Numbered from the stretch's first letter, positions 42,628 through 51,081 are shown. The stretch is 64,000 nucleotides of DNA from Umezawaea sp049997955 (GCA_049997955.1 JAEBDY010000008.1:62001-126000); one strand, 5' to 3'. A program made the numbers and translations. The notes: generated from the sequence alone by a model not told the origin.

Positions 42628-43038
42628 GTGAATCAGATGGCAGGAACGTTGGATGACTGCCTGAAGGGGCAACCCCATGCGAATGAAGTCTCTGGTGGTG
42701 GAAGCCGGTGGCGTGTTCGTTGGGGTGGACATCTCGGACGCAAGTTTGGTGTGGTCGCGAGCGCACTCGCGATCAGCTTCGGCGGTTTGACCGTCATCGC
42801 GCCGGCCGCGTCCGCGGCGCCGAGTTGCAGCGCCTCGCAGGGCCTCAATGTCTCAACGGGCGGATGTGACGGGGACATGCAACCAGGCAACGTTCGCATG
42901 GCGATCGTGTGCCGTGTGGTCGGCTCCTCCTTCGAGTACCAGCGCTACACGAACTGGCACAGCCGGTATGAGTGCTGGTGGGAGTGGGTCGGTTGCGGAG
43001 ACCAGGGACGTGTCCGGGTGACCTGGTTCGAGTACTAG
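42628..43038 (+). CDS. Small secreted protein, 136 aa
   Basis: GTG at 42628 follows GGAGGAGGAAC. A 40-residue N-region is followed by the signal-peptide core FGVVASALAISFGGLTVIAP and cleavage site ASAAP. The mature part of about 75 residues has six cysteines (PSCSASQGL, GGCDGD, IVCRVVG, YECWWEWVGCGDQ) and is rich in Trp and Tyr, suggesting a disulfide-stabilised exported protein. I recognise no family. Its TAG stop lies inside the right copy of the 49-bp inverted repeat. Together with the protein at 39043 it brackets the STAND gene. Confidence 0.68.
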   Translation: MNQMAGTLDDCLKGQPHANEVSGGGSRWRVRWGGHLGRKFGVVASALAISFGGLTVIAPAASAAPSCSASQGLNVSTGGCDGDMQPGNVRMAIVCRVVGSSFEYQRYTNWHSRYECWWEWVGCGDQGRVRVTWFEY

Positions 43039-43083
43039 ACGAGTAAGTCCGAAGTCTGGGCGGTGCCTGAAGACGGACGAAGG
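43035..43083 (-). repeat. Right copy of the 49-bp inverted repeat
   Basis: CTAGACGAGTAAGTCCGAAG through GGACGAAGG is the reverse complement of 38802-38850 with four mismatches. It supplies the stop codon of the secreted-protein gene and lies 16 bp before the IS982-like start codon. Confidence 0.88.
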
Positions 43084-43123
43084 GTGTTCAGATCCGTTTG
43101 TGACGACGGATCTGAACACCCTT
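43080..43123 (+). promoter_or_regulatory. 18-bp inverted repeat enclosing the transposase start codon
   Basis: AAGGGTGTTCAGATCCGT (43080-43097) and ACGGATCTGAACACCCTT (43106-43123) are perfect reverse complements with an 8-nt loop that contains the GTG start at 43100. In RNA this would hide or present the start codon, a plausible brake on transposase translation. Confidence 0.7.
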
Positions 43124-43290
43124 CTCACCGCACTTTACGTCAAGACTGACGACCAGTTCGGCAAGCCAGCCCGGACCGGACGACCACCGCGACTGACCGA
43201 CGCCGAACTGCTCACCCTCGCGGTGGCCCAAGCCTTGCTCGGCATTCGCTCCGACGCTCGTTGGCTGCGTTTCCTGCCCCGCCACACCTG
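43100..43290 (+). pseudogene. IS982-family transposase, 5' fragment
   Basis: The first 64 codons, VTTDLNTLLTALYVKTDDQF through TDAELLTLAVAQALLGIRSD and ARWLRFLPRH, are typical of the N-terminus of IS982-family transposases. After about 43290 the similarity stops and none of the DDE catalytic motifs follow, although a frame stays open to 43684. The element is truncated and inactive. Confidence 0.78.
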
Positions 43291-44104
43291 CCCGGCGCCT
43301 TCCGCGCATCGTTGCTGGATCGGATGGGCGCGGAGGACCTGGTCGACCAGATCGCGCACCTCCTGGTCGGTGGCGACAAGGTGCCCAGTCGCTAGGACCA
43401 TCCACCGTGCCAGGGTCAGTCGGCAAAGTAGACCACGGCATGCCGCGCTCCTATCTCCCAACCGACCAAGTCTTCCAACAACCAGTTCAGTTCGTTGTGC
43501 TGGCTGTTCATGTCGTTCATGTGGAGATTGCCCCTTCCAGGCTCACGTCATCCACGACGCCACACAAGGCATGAGCTTGAGGGAGCCCTCTTCGCGAGCA
43601 TTACCGAGAGCACGCCGTCGACCACCAGCAGGACGACCACGTCTGCGGGCCTCAAGCAAGAGCGCGAGGAGTACGACGTCGTGAGCGCCAAGCCGCCGTC
43701 GCCTGCCGAACACCGCGACGAGCTGGAGTCCGGGGCCGTGAGAGCACAGAACTGACCCGCTCGACCACGACCGACCCTTCACGCACGCTTGTGCCGCGTT
43801 GAGTGCGTTTCGGCCATTCTCCCCACGAGACGGCGCCGAGCGACCCGCTGGCCAACTCGGGCGCTCAGTCTCATTTCGCGAAGGTTGGACTATCGACAAA
43901 CCGGAACGAGCATCGAAGCTCTGCTTACTCGATGCTGATGACCTACGCGAGATTCCTGGGTCGGCCCGCATGCGACAGTCCCGCGCAACCAACCGTGGAC
44001 ATGACTCGCCAATGCCGTCGCAGGCGTGGACGGTGGTGCCGAATGAGTCTTATGGAGCCAGGTCGAGCCTGTGCAGGACCACGCATAGTCCCATGGACCA
44101 CTGT
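43291..44104. other. 814-bp region of debris after the IS fragment
   Basis: Open frames here are short, overlap each other and show no family resemblance. The sequence is probably left over from insertions and deletions around the truncated IS982 copy. Confidence 0.45.
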
Positions 44105-46390
44105 TCAGCTCATTGAACTTGTCACGCTTGGCAACGTGACACCGAGCCGATTTCCACGCTGGCCAGCAGCAGAACTCCGAGCTTTTTCATAGCTCCCTGA
44201 GTCATCCACATCACGAATTCCCAAGTTCGTCGACGATAGCGATATCGCCGACTCTGCAGCACACAGCGACAGCGTTTCCTCGTCAGCTCGCTTTCTTATT
44301 CTATGCACGCCGATGCCGCCAATAAGGATTCCAGCCACCAGACCCGAGGCGTTCACACCTATGCTGATCAGGCTCGAGACGGAATCAGACGAGCTGACAT
44401 TAGAGCCAATAGTCGAAAGCAGTACGCCTGCCAAAACACCCATCACTGTCACAATGGCAGAAACCGCTAGCATGCCTCGTCGACCTCTGGGTACGGCAGT
44501 AGGGACGGTAACTGTCCCTGCTTGGGGATCGAGGAGCGCATAGCCAGCTCGAACAGGAATCACCCGACGGCCATCGCCTGATGCCGGACTGCCCATTGGC
44601 CGCTTATGAGTCACTTTGGGCGCGAACGGCCGAGAATTCTGCCAAAGCTCCTCCATGCGCAGGCACTCGTTGTGAGTCGTGGTCGTGATCAAGTCCGGAA
44701 GAGCGTCAGGGTGGTCGACCACCCTCTCAATCTCTTTTACGAGCCCAAGCCACAGCCTTTGGTTAACCTCTGCCGCATCTGCCGGGCGCAGCTGGTATTG
44801 GTCGATCACCGACAGGACCAGCGGCGTATACCGGTCGATAAGCTCATTCCAAGCACGCTGATCATCCTCGACTGCTGCCTCGATGAGCGCAGCGATCGAG
44901 GATGTGCGGTTCACCTCTCCTCGGGCAACCCCAACAGCGGCGCGCGCAGCAGCAGACCCTTCAGACCTACATGCACCCCCGGAAACACTTCTCGATGTAG
45001 CCTCAAATTCTGAGGAAGCAGATACATCGATTCCCGCAAGATCGAATTCACAGGAGAGTGCGTTACCAGCTGAGCACAGCTGAAGCCAGTATTCGCGTCC
45101 GTCTTCAGCGTGAGTGCCAGTCCGCCCTGCGCCGTCGACCACGGTAATCGCGCACTGGGAAAAATCGGGAATCAGCTTTTGCGATCTAAGCTCGTCGATG
45201 AGATGCTGGGAAGACAGCGTCGTATCCCCAAGACTGTTCGGCCATATGCGGTCCCATCCGCCGCCCACGACGATGATGTGGTCGGCGCGAAGTCTGCGGA
45301 TGGCAAAGTCCATGACTTCGGCGATGTCCACCCAGCGCTGCAATGAGTCGCAATCGACCAAGTCAGCATCGGAGTACAGGTGATCTTCTGATAGGGCCTC
45401 GAGTTGCTCTTCTACCACGGTCAGTGCGTGTCCAAGCCAACGCATAGGCGTGGCTGCATCGCGATAAGGGCCGAAATCCGGTGCCATGGGAATCGGCTTG
45501 GACTGTCGACCATCTACCGCAGAAAGCACATAAGCTATGGCGCGCTTGTTAGCCGCGCGATAAGTCCGCTCTTTGTGGAACAGCACAGAACGAGACTTCG
45601 AAAAAAGCAGGCTGAATGCCGATGCGGACTTGCCGTGGCGCGGATCTCCCACCACGACCACAACGCCGCCATTCAAAGTAGGGGGATTCAGTATTTTTGC
45701 CGCAGGCTGCAGGTAGTCATGCAGATAAGGAGGGTCGGCCTCGTGGCCCCTGGCTGGATTCTTTGGTTGCACGAGTACGGGCTGACGCGCGACATCGGCG
45801 TTCCACTTGGTCGGCGAAATGCCAAAAAGCAGAATTTCCAATTTGCCCGACTCGGCATGATCGATCAATGTCCGGCCTGCCGAGGCAGCTTCGTCCAGTT
45901 GAGCGACTAGGAAATCGCGGTTACCAAACCCTTCCAGATCCTCGCCTTGTACAGCTTCGGCGAGTTCCAACTGCCCGAACAATTCCACACTCTCGGCCAC
46001 AAGGAAGGTGCCAGCCTCGATCAACACTTTGACGATCGCGGTCGTGACCGAGTCCGATGACGTAGATAGCACGCTTTCGAGGGAGCCTGCGGTATCGGAA
46101 GCGGGCACCACGACTCGGACCCCGGAGCTACCAGTCCCGCGCGGAGCGCGGGGTATAGGCCACGGCAAACCCTGGGTGTCGAAGAGTGAACGGATGAGCT
46201 CAGACCACCGCTGCGTCGGTGGATCAGACGCGGCTGCGGCGCCTGAGGTCGTGTAGGCGATTCCCAGGTGGTAGTGGACGTTGTTCAATGCCAACAGGGC
46301 AGCAGCAGCGTTGATGGCGATGCTCTGATGGACGGCACGGGCAAGGTCCGTGTCGATCGTGCCGTAGGGAGTCCGAGTCAGATGTGCCAC
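44105..46390 (-). CDS. Large multidomain protein: P-loop-like motif, sigma-region-2-like helix bundle, two transmembrane segments
   Basis: I do not recognise the full protein (about 761 residues from GTG 46390; a TTG at 46426 would add 12). The middle contains GGVVVVVGDPRHGKSASAFS, a Walker A-like loop, followed by ADHIIVVGGGWDRIWPNSLG and related strands of an NTPase-like core. Around residues 525-600, DDQRAWNELIDRYTPLVLSV and PADAAEVNQRLWLGLVKEIE resemble sigma-70 region 2 of ECF factors, but no region 4 is seen. Near the C-terminus two hydrophobic spans (MLAVSAIVTVMGVLAGVLLS and LISIGVNASGLVAGILIGGI) would anchor it in the membrane. Expressed leftward from the iteron-bearing intergenic region. 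Role unknown; a membrane-bound signalling NTPase is only a guess. Confidence 0.65.
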   Translation of the reverse strand: MAHLTRTPYGTIDTDLARAVHQSIAINAAAALLALNNVHYHLGIAYTTSGAAAASDPPTQRWSELIRSLFDTQGLPWPIPRAPRGTGSSGVRVVVPASDTAGSLESVLSTSSDSVTTAIVKVLIEAGTFLVAESVELFGQLELAEAVQGEDLEGFGNRDFLVAQLDEAASAGRTLIDHAESGKLEILLFGISPTKWNADVARQPVLVQPKNPARGHEADPPYLHDYLQPAAKILNPPTLNGGVVVVVGDPRHGKSASAFSLLFSKSRSVLFHKERTYRAANKRAIAYVLSAVDGRQSKPIPMAPDFGPYRDAATPMRWLGHALTVVEEQLEALSEDHLYSDADLVDCDSLQRWVDIAEVMDFAIRRLRADHIIVVGGGWDRIWPNSLGDTTLSSQHLIDELRSQKLIPDFSQCAITVVDGAGRTGTHAEDGREYWLQLCSAGNALSCEFDLAGIDVSASSEFEATSRSVSGGACRSEGSAAARAAVGVARGEVNRTSSIAALIEAAVEDDQRAWNELIDRYTPLVLSVIDQYQLRPADAAEVNQRLWLGLVKEIERVVDHPDALPDLITTTTHNECLRMEELWQNSRPFAPKVTHKRPMGSPASGDGRRVIPVRAGYALLDPQAGTVTVPTAVPRGRRGMLAVSAIVTVMGVLAGVLLSTIGSNVSSSDSVSSLISIGVNASGLVAGILIGGIGVHRIRKRADEETLSLCAAESAISLSSTNLGIRDVDDSGSYEKARSSAAGQRGNRLGVTLPSVTSSMS

Positions 46391-46444
46391 GAGGCCAACT
46401 ATGCACAAGGACACGCATAATCGCAAAGCGGATGGTTCGGAAGA

Positions 46445-46823
46445 TACGTTAACGGGGCGTCAGGGTTCGTCAACGAGACGCACCCACCGGACAAACCCCA
46501 CCACCCCCGCCACTGTCAACCACCGATACGTTAACGGGGCGTCAGGATTCGTCAACGAGACACACCCACCGGACAAACCCCACCACCCCCGCCACTGTCA
46601 ACCACCGATACGTTAACGGGGCGTCAGGATTCGTCAACGAGACACACCCACCGGACAAACCCCACCACCCCCGCCACTGTCAACCACCGATACGTTAACG
46701 GGGCGTCAGGTCGACCGGAATTCGTTAACAGCAACCCAACTTATGCCGCCAGCATGATTAGCGCCGGATTGTCAAGTCCGATACGTCAACGACGACGAGA
46801 AGTAAGCTCGATTCGTTAGCGAA
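46445..46823. repeat. Iteron-like array: three 82-bp tandem repeats plus degenerate palindromic sites
   Basis: TACGTTAACGGG recurs at 46445, 46527, 46609 and 46691, exactly 82 bp apart. Inside each of the three full units a second site, TTCGTCAACGAG, lies exactly 21 bp downstream of the first (46466, 46548, 46630). Further variants occur at 46721 (TTCGTTAACAGC), 46782 (TACGTCAACGAC) and 46812 (TTCGTTAGCGAA). All are forms of the palindrome TTCGTTAACGAA. The unit length is not a multiple of three, so the array is not coding. It lies between two divergently transcribed genes. Confidence 0.9.
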
Positions 46824-46868
46824 GACGCTGACTCAGACGCGTCTACGAACAGTTAGTAGACTGCGGCC

Positions 46869-47894
46869 ATGACTGCCGCTGGCGACATGGCTGACACCCA
46901 GAAATCATTCCCTGGTGCTCGGGGATACAAGCTGTTGCCGTGGCTCGTCGTCTACGGGTACGGGCCAGACGCCGAACAGGTCGCAGAGCGCATCGCCGAG
47001 CACTGCGCGGCCGAGGGTGTCATCCACGCCGAGGTCCGAGCAGTCGATGAAGTCGATGCCACGAGCGGGGACTTGGCGAGCTTCGCGGTGCTGGTGCTGG
47101 TCGTACCCGCGAGCACGACCCACAGTCAGGCAATGAAGCTGCAGCGCATGTTCGACAAGATGGTGCTGATGTACCGCCACTTGAGGCGCAGCACTCTGCA
47201 GGACGCCCTCACGGGCCGACAGACCTACGTCCGCTCCGGCGTAATCCAGGTCGTGGTTGTCACCGACGACCCAAGTCGGCCGAAGAGCCGAGCGCTGGCC
47301 TCCCTCCTGGAGAAGGCTTGCGTCGAGCGTCAAGCTACCCCTGGGCAGGCGGATGGATTGCCTGATCTCTTCAGTGCCCTGGATGGCTTGGCACCGCCCC
47401 TCCTTACGACCGAGTTGCCAGCACGACGAAGCGGCTCCGCGGAACAACTCTGGAGCTTTGCTCGCAGCTGGGGAATCACGACAGCTGACGAAGTCTATGA
47501 AATATTCGCCATGATCGACGATGAACGGAAGCGCTTCAGGCAGTCTCGCTTCAACGCCGTCGGATCTCGCCACCCGGACTACCCCGGCCTGGCCGCACTT
47601 GATCTTGTCCTGGATGTACCGAAGGCGTGGGACACAAAGCCGCCTGGAATGCCCACCGAAGAGTACGAGGCCATCAAGGCCAACTTCAAGATCACGACCG
47701 GTCGCGCGGTTCGACTTACGATCGCGCGGATACAGAGGGACTTCCCAAACTTCGCACGCGCCGATGGCCGCTCTGGCACCCGGGAAAACCGCCCAGCGTT
47801 TCGCTTGCTCTACATCACGCTGGACGCCCTGCGCAAACACCTGGACGAGAATGGAACCGAATCCTTCGTCAACGAATCGAACACGGGTCATTAA
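46869..47894 (+). CDS. Unrecognised protein flanked by palindromic iterons, 341 aa
   Basis: The protein is soluble. Residues 15-150 look like a Rossmann-type alpha/beta domain (KLLPWLVVYGYGPDAEQVAE, then FAVLVLVVPASTTHSQAMKL, GVIQVVVVTDDPSRPKSRAL). The C-terminal 120 residues are helical and basic (VRLTIARIQRDFPNFARADG) and could bind DNA. Upstream are seven or more TTCGTTAACGAA-type sites. The 3' end itself encodes another (TTCGTCAACGAA at 47865, read as FVNE), with two more just after the stop. Such flanking sites suggest that this protein, or a partner, binds them for autoregulation, partition or element maintenance. I cannot assign a family. Confidence 0.62.
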   Translation: MTAAGDMADTQKSFPGARGYKLLPWLVVYGYGPDAEQVAERIAEHCAAEGVIHAEVRAVDEVDATSGDLASFAVLVLVVPASTTHSQAMKLQRMFDKMVLMYRHLRRSTLQDALTGRQTYVRSGVIQVVVVTDDPSRPKSRALASLLEKACVERQATPGQADGLPDLFSALDGLAPPLLTTELPARRSGSAEQLWSFARSWGITTADEVYEIFAMIDDERKRFRQSRFNAVGSRHPDYPGLAALDLVLDVPKAWDTKPPGMPTEEYEAIKANFKITTGRAVRLTIARIQRDFPNFARADGRSGTRENRPAFRLLYITLDALRKHLDENGTESFVNESNTGH

Positions 47895-47962
47895 CGAATC
47901 CGTTCACGCACACCAAGCTCTAATTCACGAATGTGCTACGGAATCTAAAACTCGTTGACGAA
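47865..47962. repeat. Second cluster of TTCGTTAACGAA-type sites downstream of the iteron-associated gene
   Basis: TTCGTCAACGAA (47865-47876, inside the 3' end of the gene), GTCATTAACGAA (47887-47898, overlapping the stop region) and CTCGTTGACGAA (47951-47962), plus a half site near 47932, repeat the motif seen upstream of the gene. Confidence 0.75.
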
Positions 47963-48004
47963 TCACATTTTCGCAACACCCGACCTCTTTGATATCAATT
48001 ACCC

Positions 48005-48292
48005 ATGCCATTCAATTGGAACTCCAGGGATGTAGTCCTCTCAGGTGCCGCGCTCGCACTGCTTGGCGTCGTCCTGGTCGCCGCGTGCTTCCAGCCGTGG
48101 CTGGCAGTAGGAATCCCACCAATCCTCTGGGCTGTCGCCGGAGTCATCACGGCGATCAGGGGCAAGGCCCAGGACGACCCGGCCAAAGAGGTGGAGACCT
48201 CCACCACCACGCCGGAGATCACGAACAAGCCGAAGTCCGCTCAGGCACCAGCCGACGCATCGGGTGACTCGACCGACGACACAGCCACCTAA
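48005..48292 (+). CDS. Small membrane protein with two transmembrane segments, 95 aa
   Basis: MPFNWNSRDVVLSGAALALL leads into two closely spaced hydrophobic segments (about residues 10-30 and 35-52), with a short turn containing FQPW. A hydrophilic Thr/Ala/Asp-rich tail of 45 residues follows, predicted cytosolic or extracellular and disordered. There is no obvious Shine-Dalgarno. A very strong terminator follows immediately. It may be co-expressed with the unknown gene ending at 47894. Function unknown. Confidence 0.6.
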   Translation: MPFNWNSRDVVLSGAALALLGVVLVAACFQPWLAVGIPPILWAVAGVITAIRGKAQDDPAKEVETSTTTPEITNKPKSAQAPADASGDSTDDTAT

Positions 48293-48312
48293 CCTGCACC
48301 CAGCACCTCAAG

Positions 48313-48352
48313 GGCCGGGCCACCAGTTCCCCACGGAACTGGTGGCCCGGCC
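48313..48352 (+). terminator. Strong Rho-independent terminator
   Basis: Perfect 18-bp arms GGCCGGGCCACCAGTTCC and GGAACTGGTGGCCCGGCC with a CCAC loop, followed by TTTGTCG, 21 bp after the stop codon at 48292. Confidence 0.92.
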
Positions 48353-48749
48353 TTTGTCGTAACCAGCGTTGATCCGTCAGCGGTTCCGGGCTGGTCCGAC
48401 TCAAGGTCCAACCGAACCATGGCCTGCATGGCCGCTTGCCAGGTGCTCAGCACAGAGGTCGCCGGCACGCTGACGGACGGCCCGTGGGCGCGATCGACCA
48501 CTATGCCCGCATCCACCCTCGTCACGCGCGCCCAGCGGCGCAACGCTCGACGTGCTCGTACAGGAACGGGGTTCCTGCTCGTCGCCGCCGTGAGCTTGGT
48601 GCACCGCTCGCGCACGGCATGCACATCCCCAACGGCCACGCCGCCTACCTCGAGTTGGCGCCAGCGACTCGCCGCCAAGCACCGAGAACTTCGAGCTAGC
48701 GTTCGTGGACGAGAGCGGGGAGCAGTTCTCAACGTTCGCGGCGGAGTAG
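48353..48749. other. 397-bp region without a supported gene
   Basis: Open frames cover it on both strands, but none has a ribosome site or a recognisable motif. It precedes the decayed transposition genes and may be part of that transposon. Confidence 0.4.
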
Positions 48750-48779
48750 TTGGTCCTTTCGAGGCGTGCGCCGGTGCGA

Positions 48780-49337
48780 GAGTTCCCGTCCTACAAGAGC
48801 CAGCGCCACCACGGCGGCCGCTGGTCGACCGCCACGACCGGCGTGCACGTCGGCTATGAATCCTGGCTGGAGCGCGACCGGCTGATCCTGCTCAACTTCG
48901 ACTCGTCGATGATCGGCGTCGCCTCGCAGACGTTCTGGCTGTTCTGGATCACGCTGGCTGGCAAGAAGCCAGCGCGGGTCCACGCTGGTGCTCGACGTCC
49001 GCGCGACCGACCGGATCCAGCCCCAGAACCGGACGGCGATCGACGTGACCTGGGCGGCGTACGCGGCAGACGGATGGGACTGCGACGTGGCCAGCGCGAC
49101 CCCGCCGGGACTGCTGGCGAACTTGCGGTGGCTGGTCGGGTACCGGCACCCGCGCCACCACCTGCCCGGCGCCGAGAAGTCGGCGACCCAGGCGCGGTAC
49201 TGCCGGTGCTGCTTCACCTGCCATGGCGGCAGGACCCGACCACCGAACTGGCCATACCGCTCCACCCGAACACCTTCGTCGCCGCCACATCGGACGACCC
49301 TGCGGCCGTCCCGACCGGACCGGTGGCGGGTTCGTGA
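48780..49337 (+). pseudogene. tnsA: TnsA-like transposase endonuclease, frameshifted
   Basis: The frame from about 48780 encodes FPSYKSQRHHGGRWSTATTG, VHVGYESWLERDRLILLNFD and VASQTFWLFW, typical of actinobacterial TnsA-like subunits, including the Glu of the ESWLERD motif. The family sequence then continues in another frame (LDVRATDRIQPQNRTAIDVT through ANLRWLVGYRHPRHH, about 48985-49170). It returns to the first frame for VLPVLLHLPWRQDPTTELAI. Two compensating shifts therefore break the gene. Confidence 0.75.
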
Positions 49338-49560
49338 GCGCAGCCGCAGTGCCGCGGGTCGGTGACCCGGTCGCGTTAGAGGACGACGAGCACCAGGTCG
49401 TCGGACTGGCCGGGGTCACGGCCTGACTGCGCTCGGACGCCGGGACCGAATAGGTGTTGCTGGCCGGGTACCGGCTGGCCGCGTCGAGCTTCGCAGTGCT
49501 TACACGCCCGCCGACCCCACCGCGCACGAGAGCGCTCCGGCGGTCGAGCCGTTCGGGCTG

Positions 49561-50850
49561 ATGTTGGTGCTGCCCGCTGAGGTCGTTGCCAAGGCCGAAC
49601 GGTGGCGTGACCACCTGGCCGAGGTGGCCACCAGGTTCCTGCCAGCGCAGCTGGCATCGATGGCGCGGGCGGGGTCGCGCAGCCTGGGGTTCGCCCCGGC
49701 CACCACCACGGCGGCTGATCGGCTGGAAGCCAAGGCGGCCGAGCTGGGCGTTAGCGCCCGCACGATCGAGCGCAAGCGCGCCCGCTACGACGCTCAAAGC
49801 TTGTGGGCTGGCGAATAACGCGCCACCCGCATCTAAGACCCCGTCGGCCGGGCCGACGCCCGGCTGGCCGCCGTGCTGCGGGAACTGATCGAGGAGAGAC
49901 CGGCGCGTCGACGGGCACCCGTCGCGGCTGATCTGCCGGGCCACCAACCGGGTCATGCAGCTCTCCCGCGCCGGGGTGGTGCCGCTGCCGGGCAAGACCG
50001 CGTTCTACGCGCTGGTCGACTAGCTCGCGTGGGCAGCACATGTTCGGCTCCGCGGTGACCCGGCGGCAGATCGCCAACCGGCCGGCCGGTCCGTTCACCG
50101 CGACCATGGCAGCGCGGCCCGGTGAGCAGGTGCAGATCGACTCCGCCTCGATCGACGTCCTTGTTTTCTCGGCGGGCAAGTCTTTGGTGCGGGCAGACCT
50201 AATCATCGCCGCAGACGTTGCCGCCCAGACGATCTACGCGGCCGTGCTGCGGCCGGTCGGGACGAAGGCGATGGGCGCGGCGCTGCTGCTCGCCAAGATT
50301 CTGGTGCCGAAACCGATGCAGCTTGACTGGGCCGACGTGCTGCGGGCCTCGGCGGCCTGGCTGCCGCACGAGAAGCTGCTGTCGGTGGACGCGCGGATGC
50401 GGGAGGCGACGACCCGGCCGATGATCCTTCCCGAGCAGGTCGTCATCGACTACAGCCGCGTGTTCGTCTCCGAGGTGTTCACCTGGGCCTGTGACCTGCT
50501 CGGGGTCTCCATCCAGTTCGCGCGCAAGGACACCCCGATCGTTAAGGCTGTGGTGGAGCGGACGTTCGTGTCGATCCGGCGCTGTTCTGCCAGCACGTGG
50601 CCGGGTACAAGGGCCCGAACGCCCAGCAGCCCGGCCGGTCGGTGGCGGCGAAGTGGTTGCTGGGCGAGCTGGCCAGTCTGCTGGAGAAGTAACTGATCAT
50701 CGGCTGGCAACACCGCCCGCACGACGCCCGGCGGCACCCGCCGGGTGTTCATCTCAAACGAGCGCTACACCGCGCTGGTCGCGGTCGCCGGGTTATCTGC
50801 CACTGGCCTTGTCTGGCGCCTACCAACTCGAACTGCTGCCCGTGGCGTAG
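49561..50850 (+). pseudogene. tnsB: TnsB/Mu-like DDE transposase, multiply disrupted
   Basis: Pieces of one transposase are read in several frames. AKAAELGVSARTIERKRARYD (49733-49795) is the N-terminal helix-turn-helix, ending in a stop. FGSAVTRRQIANRPAGPFTA, then GEQVQIDSASIDVLV, VVIDYSRVFVSEVFTWA and KAVVERTF (50040-50570) carry the catalytic Asp, Asp and Glu, although the usual CD-x-G is IDYS. LFCQHVAGYKGPN and VAGYLPLALSGAYQLELLPVA follow in shifted frames with stops between. With the adjacent tnsA remnant this is a dead Tn7-like unit. No tnsC or tniQ is seen. Confidence 0.72.
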
Positions 50851-50905
50851 CGATCAACGCCTACGGCATCCGGATCGACCACCAGCATCGATTCGGCGTC
50901 GCGCA

Positions 50906-51019
50906 CGTGACATGACTCGTGACATGGATTGCTGGAATTCATGGCACCGTGACATGCTCCTGGAACGACTTGCGTGACTGTTGATGCTGGTAGAGACCCT
51001 GGATAGCGTAAAGCTGGCA
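50906..51019 (+). repeat. Right-end arm sequence of the island
   Basis: This 114-bp stretch with TGACATG at 50908, 50920 and 50950 directly precedes the right attachment core and is duplicated internally at 38677-38791. The repeated heptamers are good candidates for recombinase or excisionase arm sites. Confidence 0.8.
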
Positions 51020-51020
51020 C

Positions 51021-51081
51021 CTTCTAATCCCGAGGTCGCAGGTTCGAATCCTGCCGGGGGCGCTGCAGGTCAGATCGATTC
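51021..51081 (+). repeat. Right attachment site (attR), 61-bp direct repeat
   Basis: Identical to 24001-24061. It contains the 3' 42 nt of tRNA-Arg without its 5' half, so it is not a functional tRNA gene, and marks where chromosomal sequence resumes. The following 219 bp (51082-51300) contain no recognisable gene. Confidence 0.93.

Larger units (their letters stand above)
24001..51081. mobile_element. Genomic island integrated at tRNA-Arg, about 27 kb
   Basis: The segment is bounded by a perfect 61-bp direct repeat, of which the left copy contains the 3' half of an intact tRNA-Arg gene. This is the classic signature of tyrosine-recombinase integration. Contents differ sharply from the flanks: toxin-antitoxin units, an effector-like gene, a nucleotide-modification operon, IS and transposon fragments, and visibly AT-richer stretches (27.6-30.7 kb). 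TGACATG motifs occur inside both ends and could be recombinase or excisionase arm sites. No intact integrase gene is seen, so the element is either decayed or mobilised in trans. Confidence 0.9.

Noticed and set aside
43100..43684. Full-length 195-codon frame as an intact transposase
   Set aside because: Only the first 64 codons match IS982 proteins; the rest is out-of-family, and the catalytic motifs are missing.
46445..46823. Array considered as CRISPR
   Set aside because: The units are near-identical over their whole 82 bp, with no unique spacers, and no cas genes are nearby.
48289..48732. Minus-strand 147-codon frame and overlapping plus-strand 146-codon frame
   Set aside because: They overlap each other almost completely, lack ribosome sites, and the minus frame includes the terminator stem; neither has a recognisable product.
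49585..49890. Alternative frame within tnsB remnant as a separate gene
   Set aside because: The same DNA encodes the TnsB helix-turn-helix in another frame; the alternative is Arg/Pro-rich noise.
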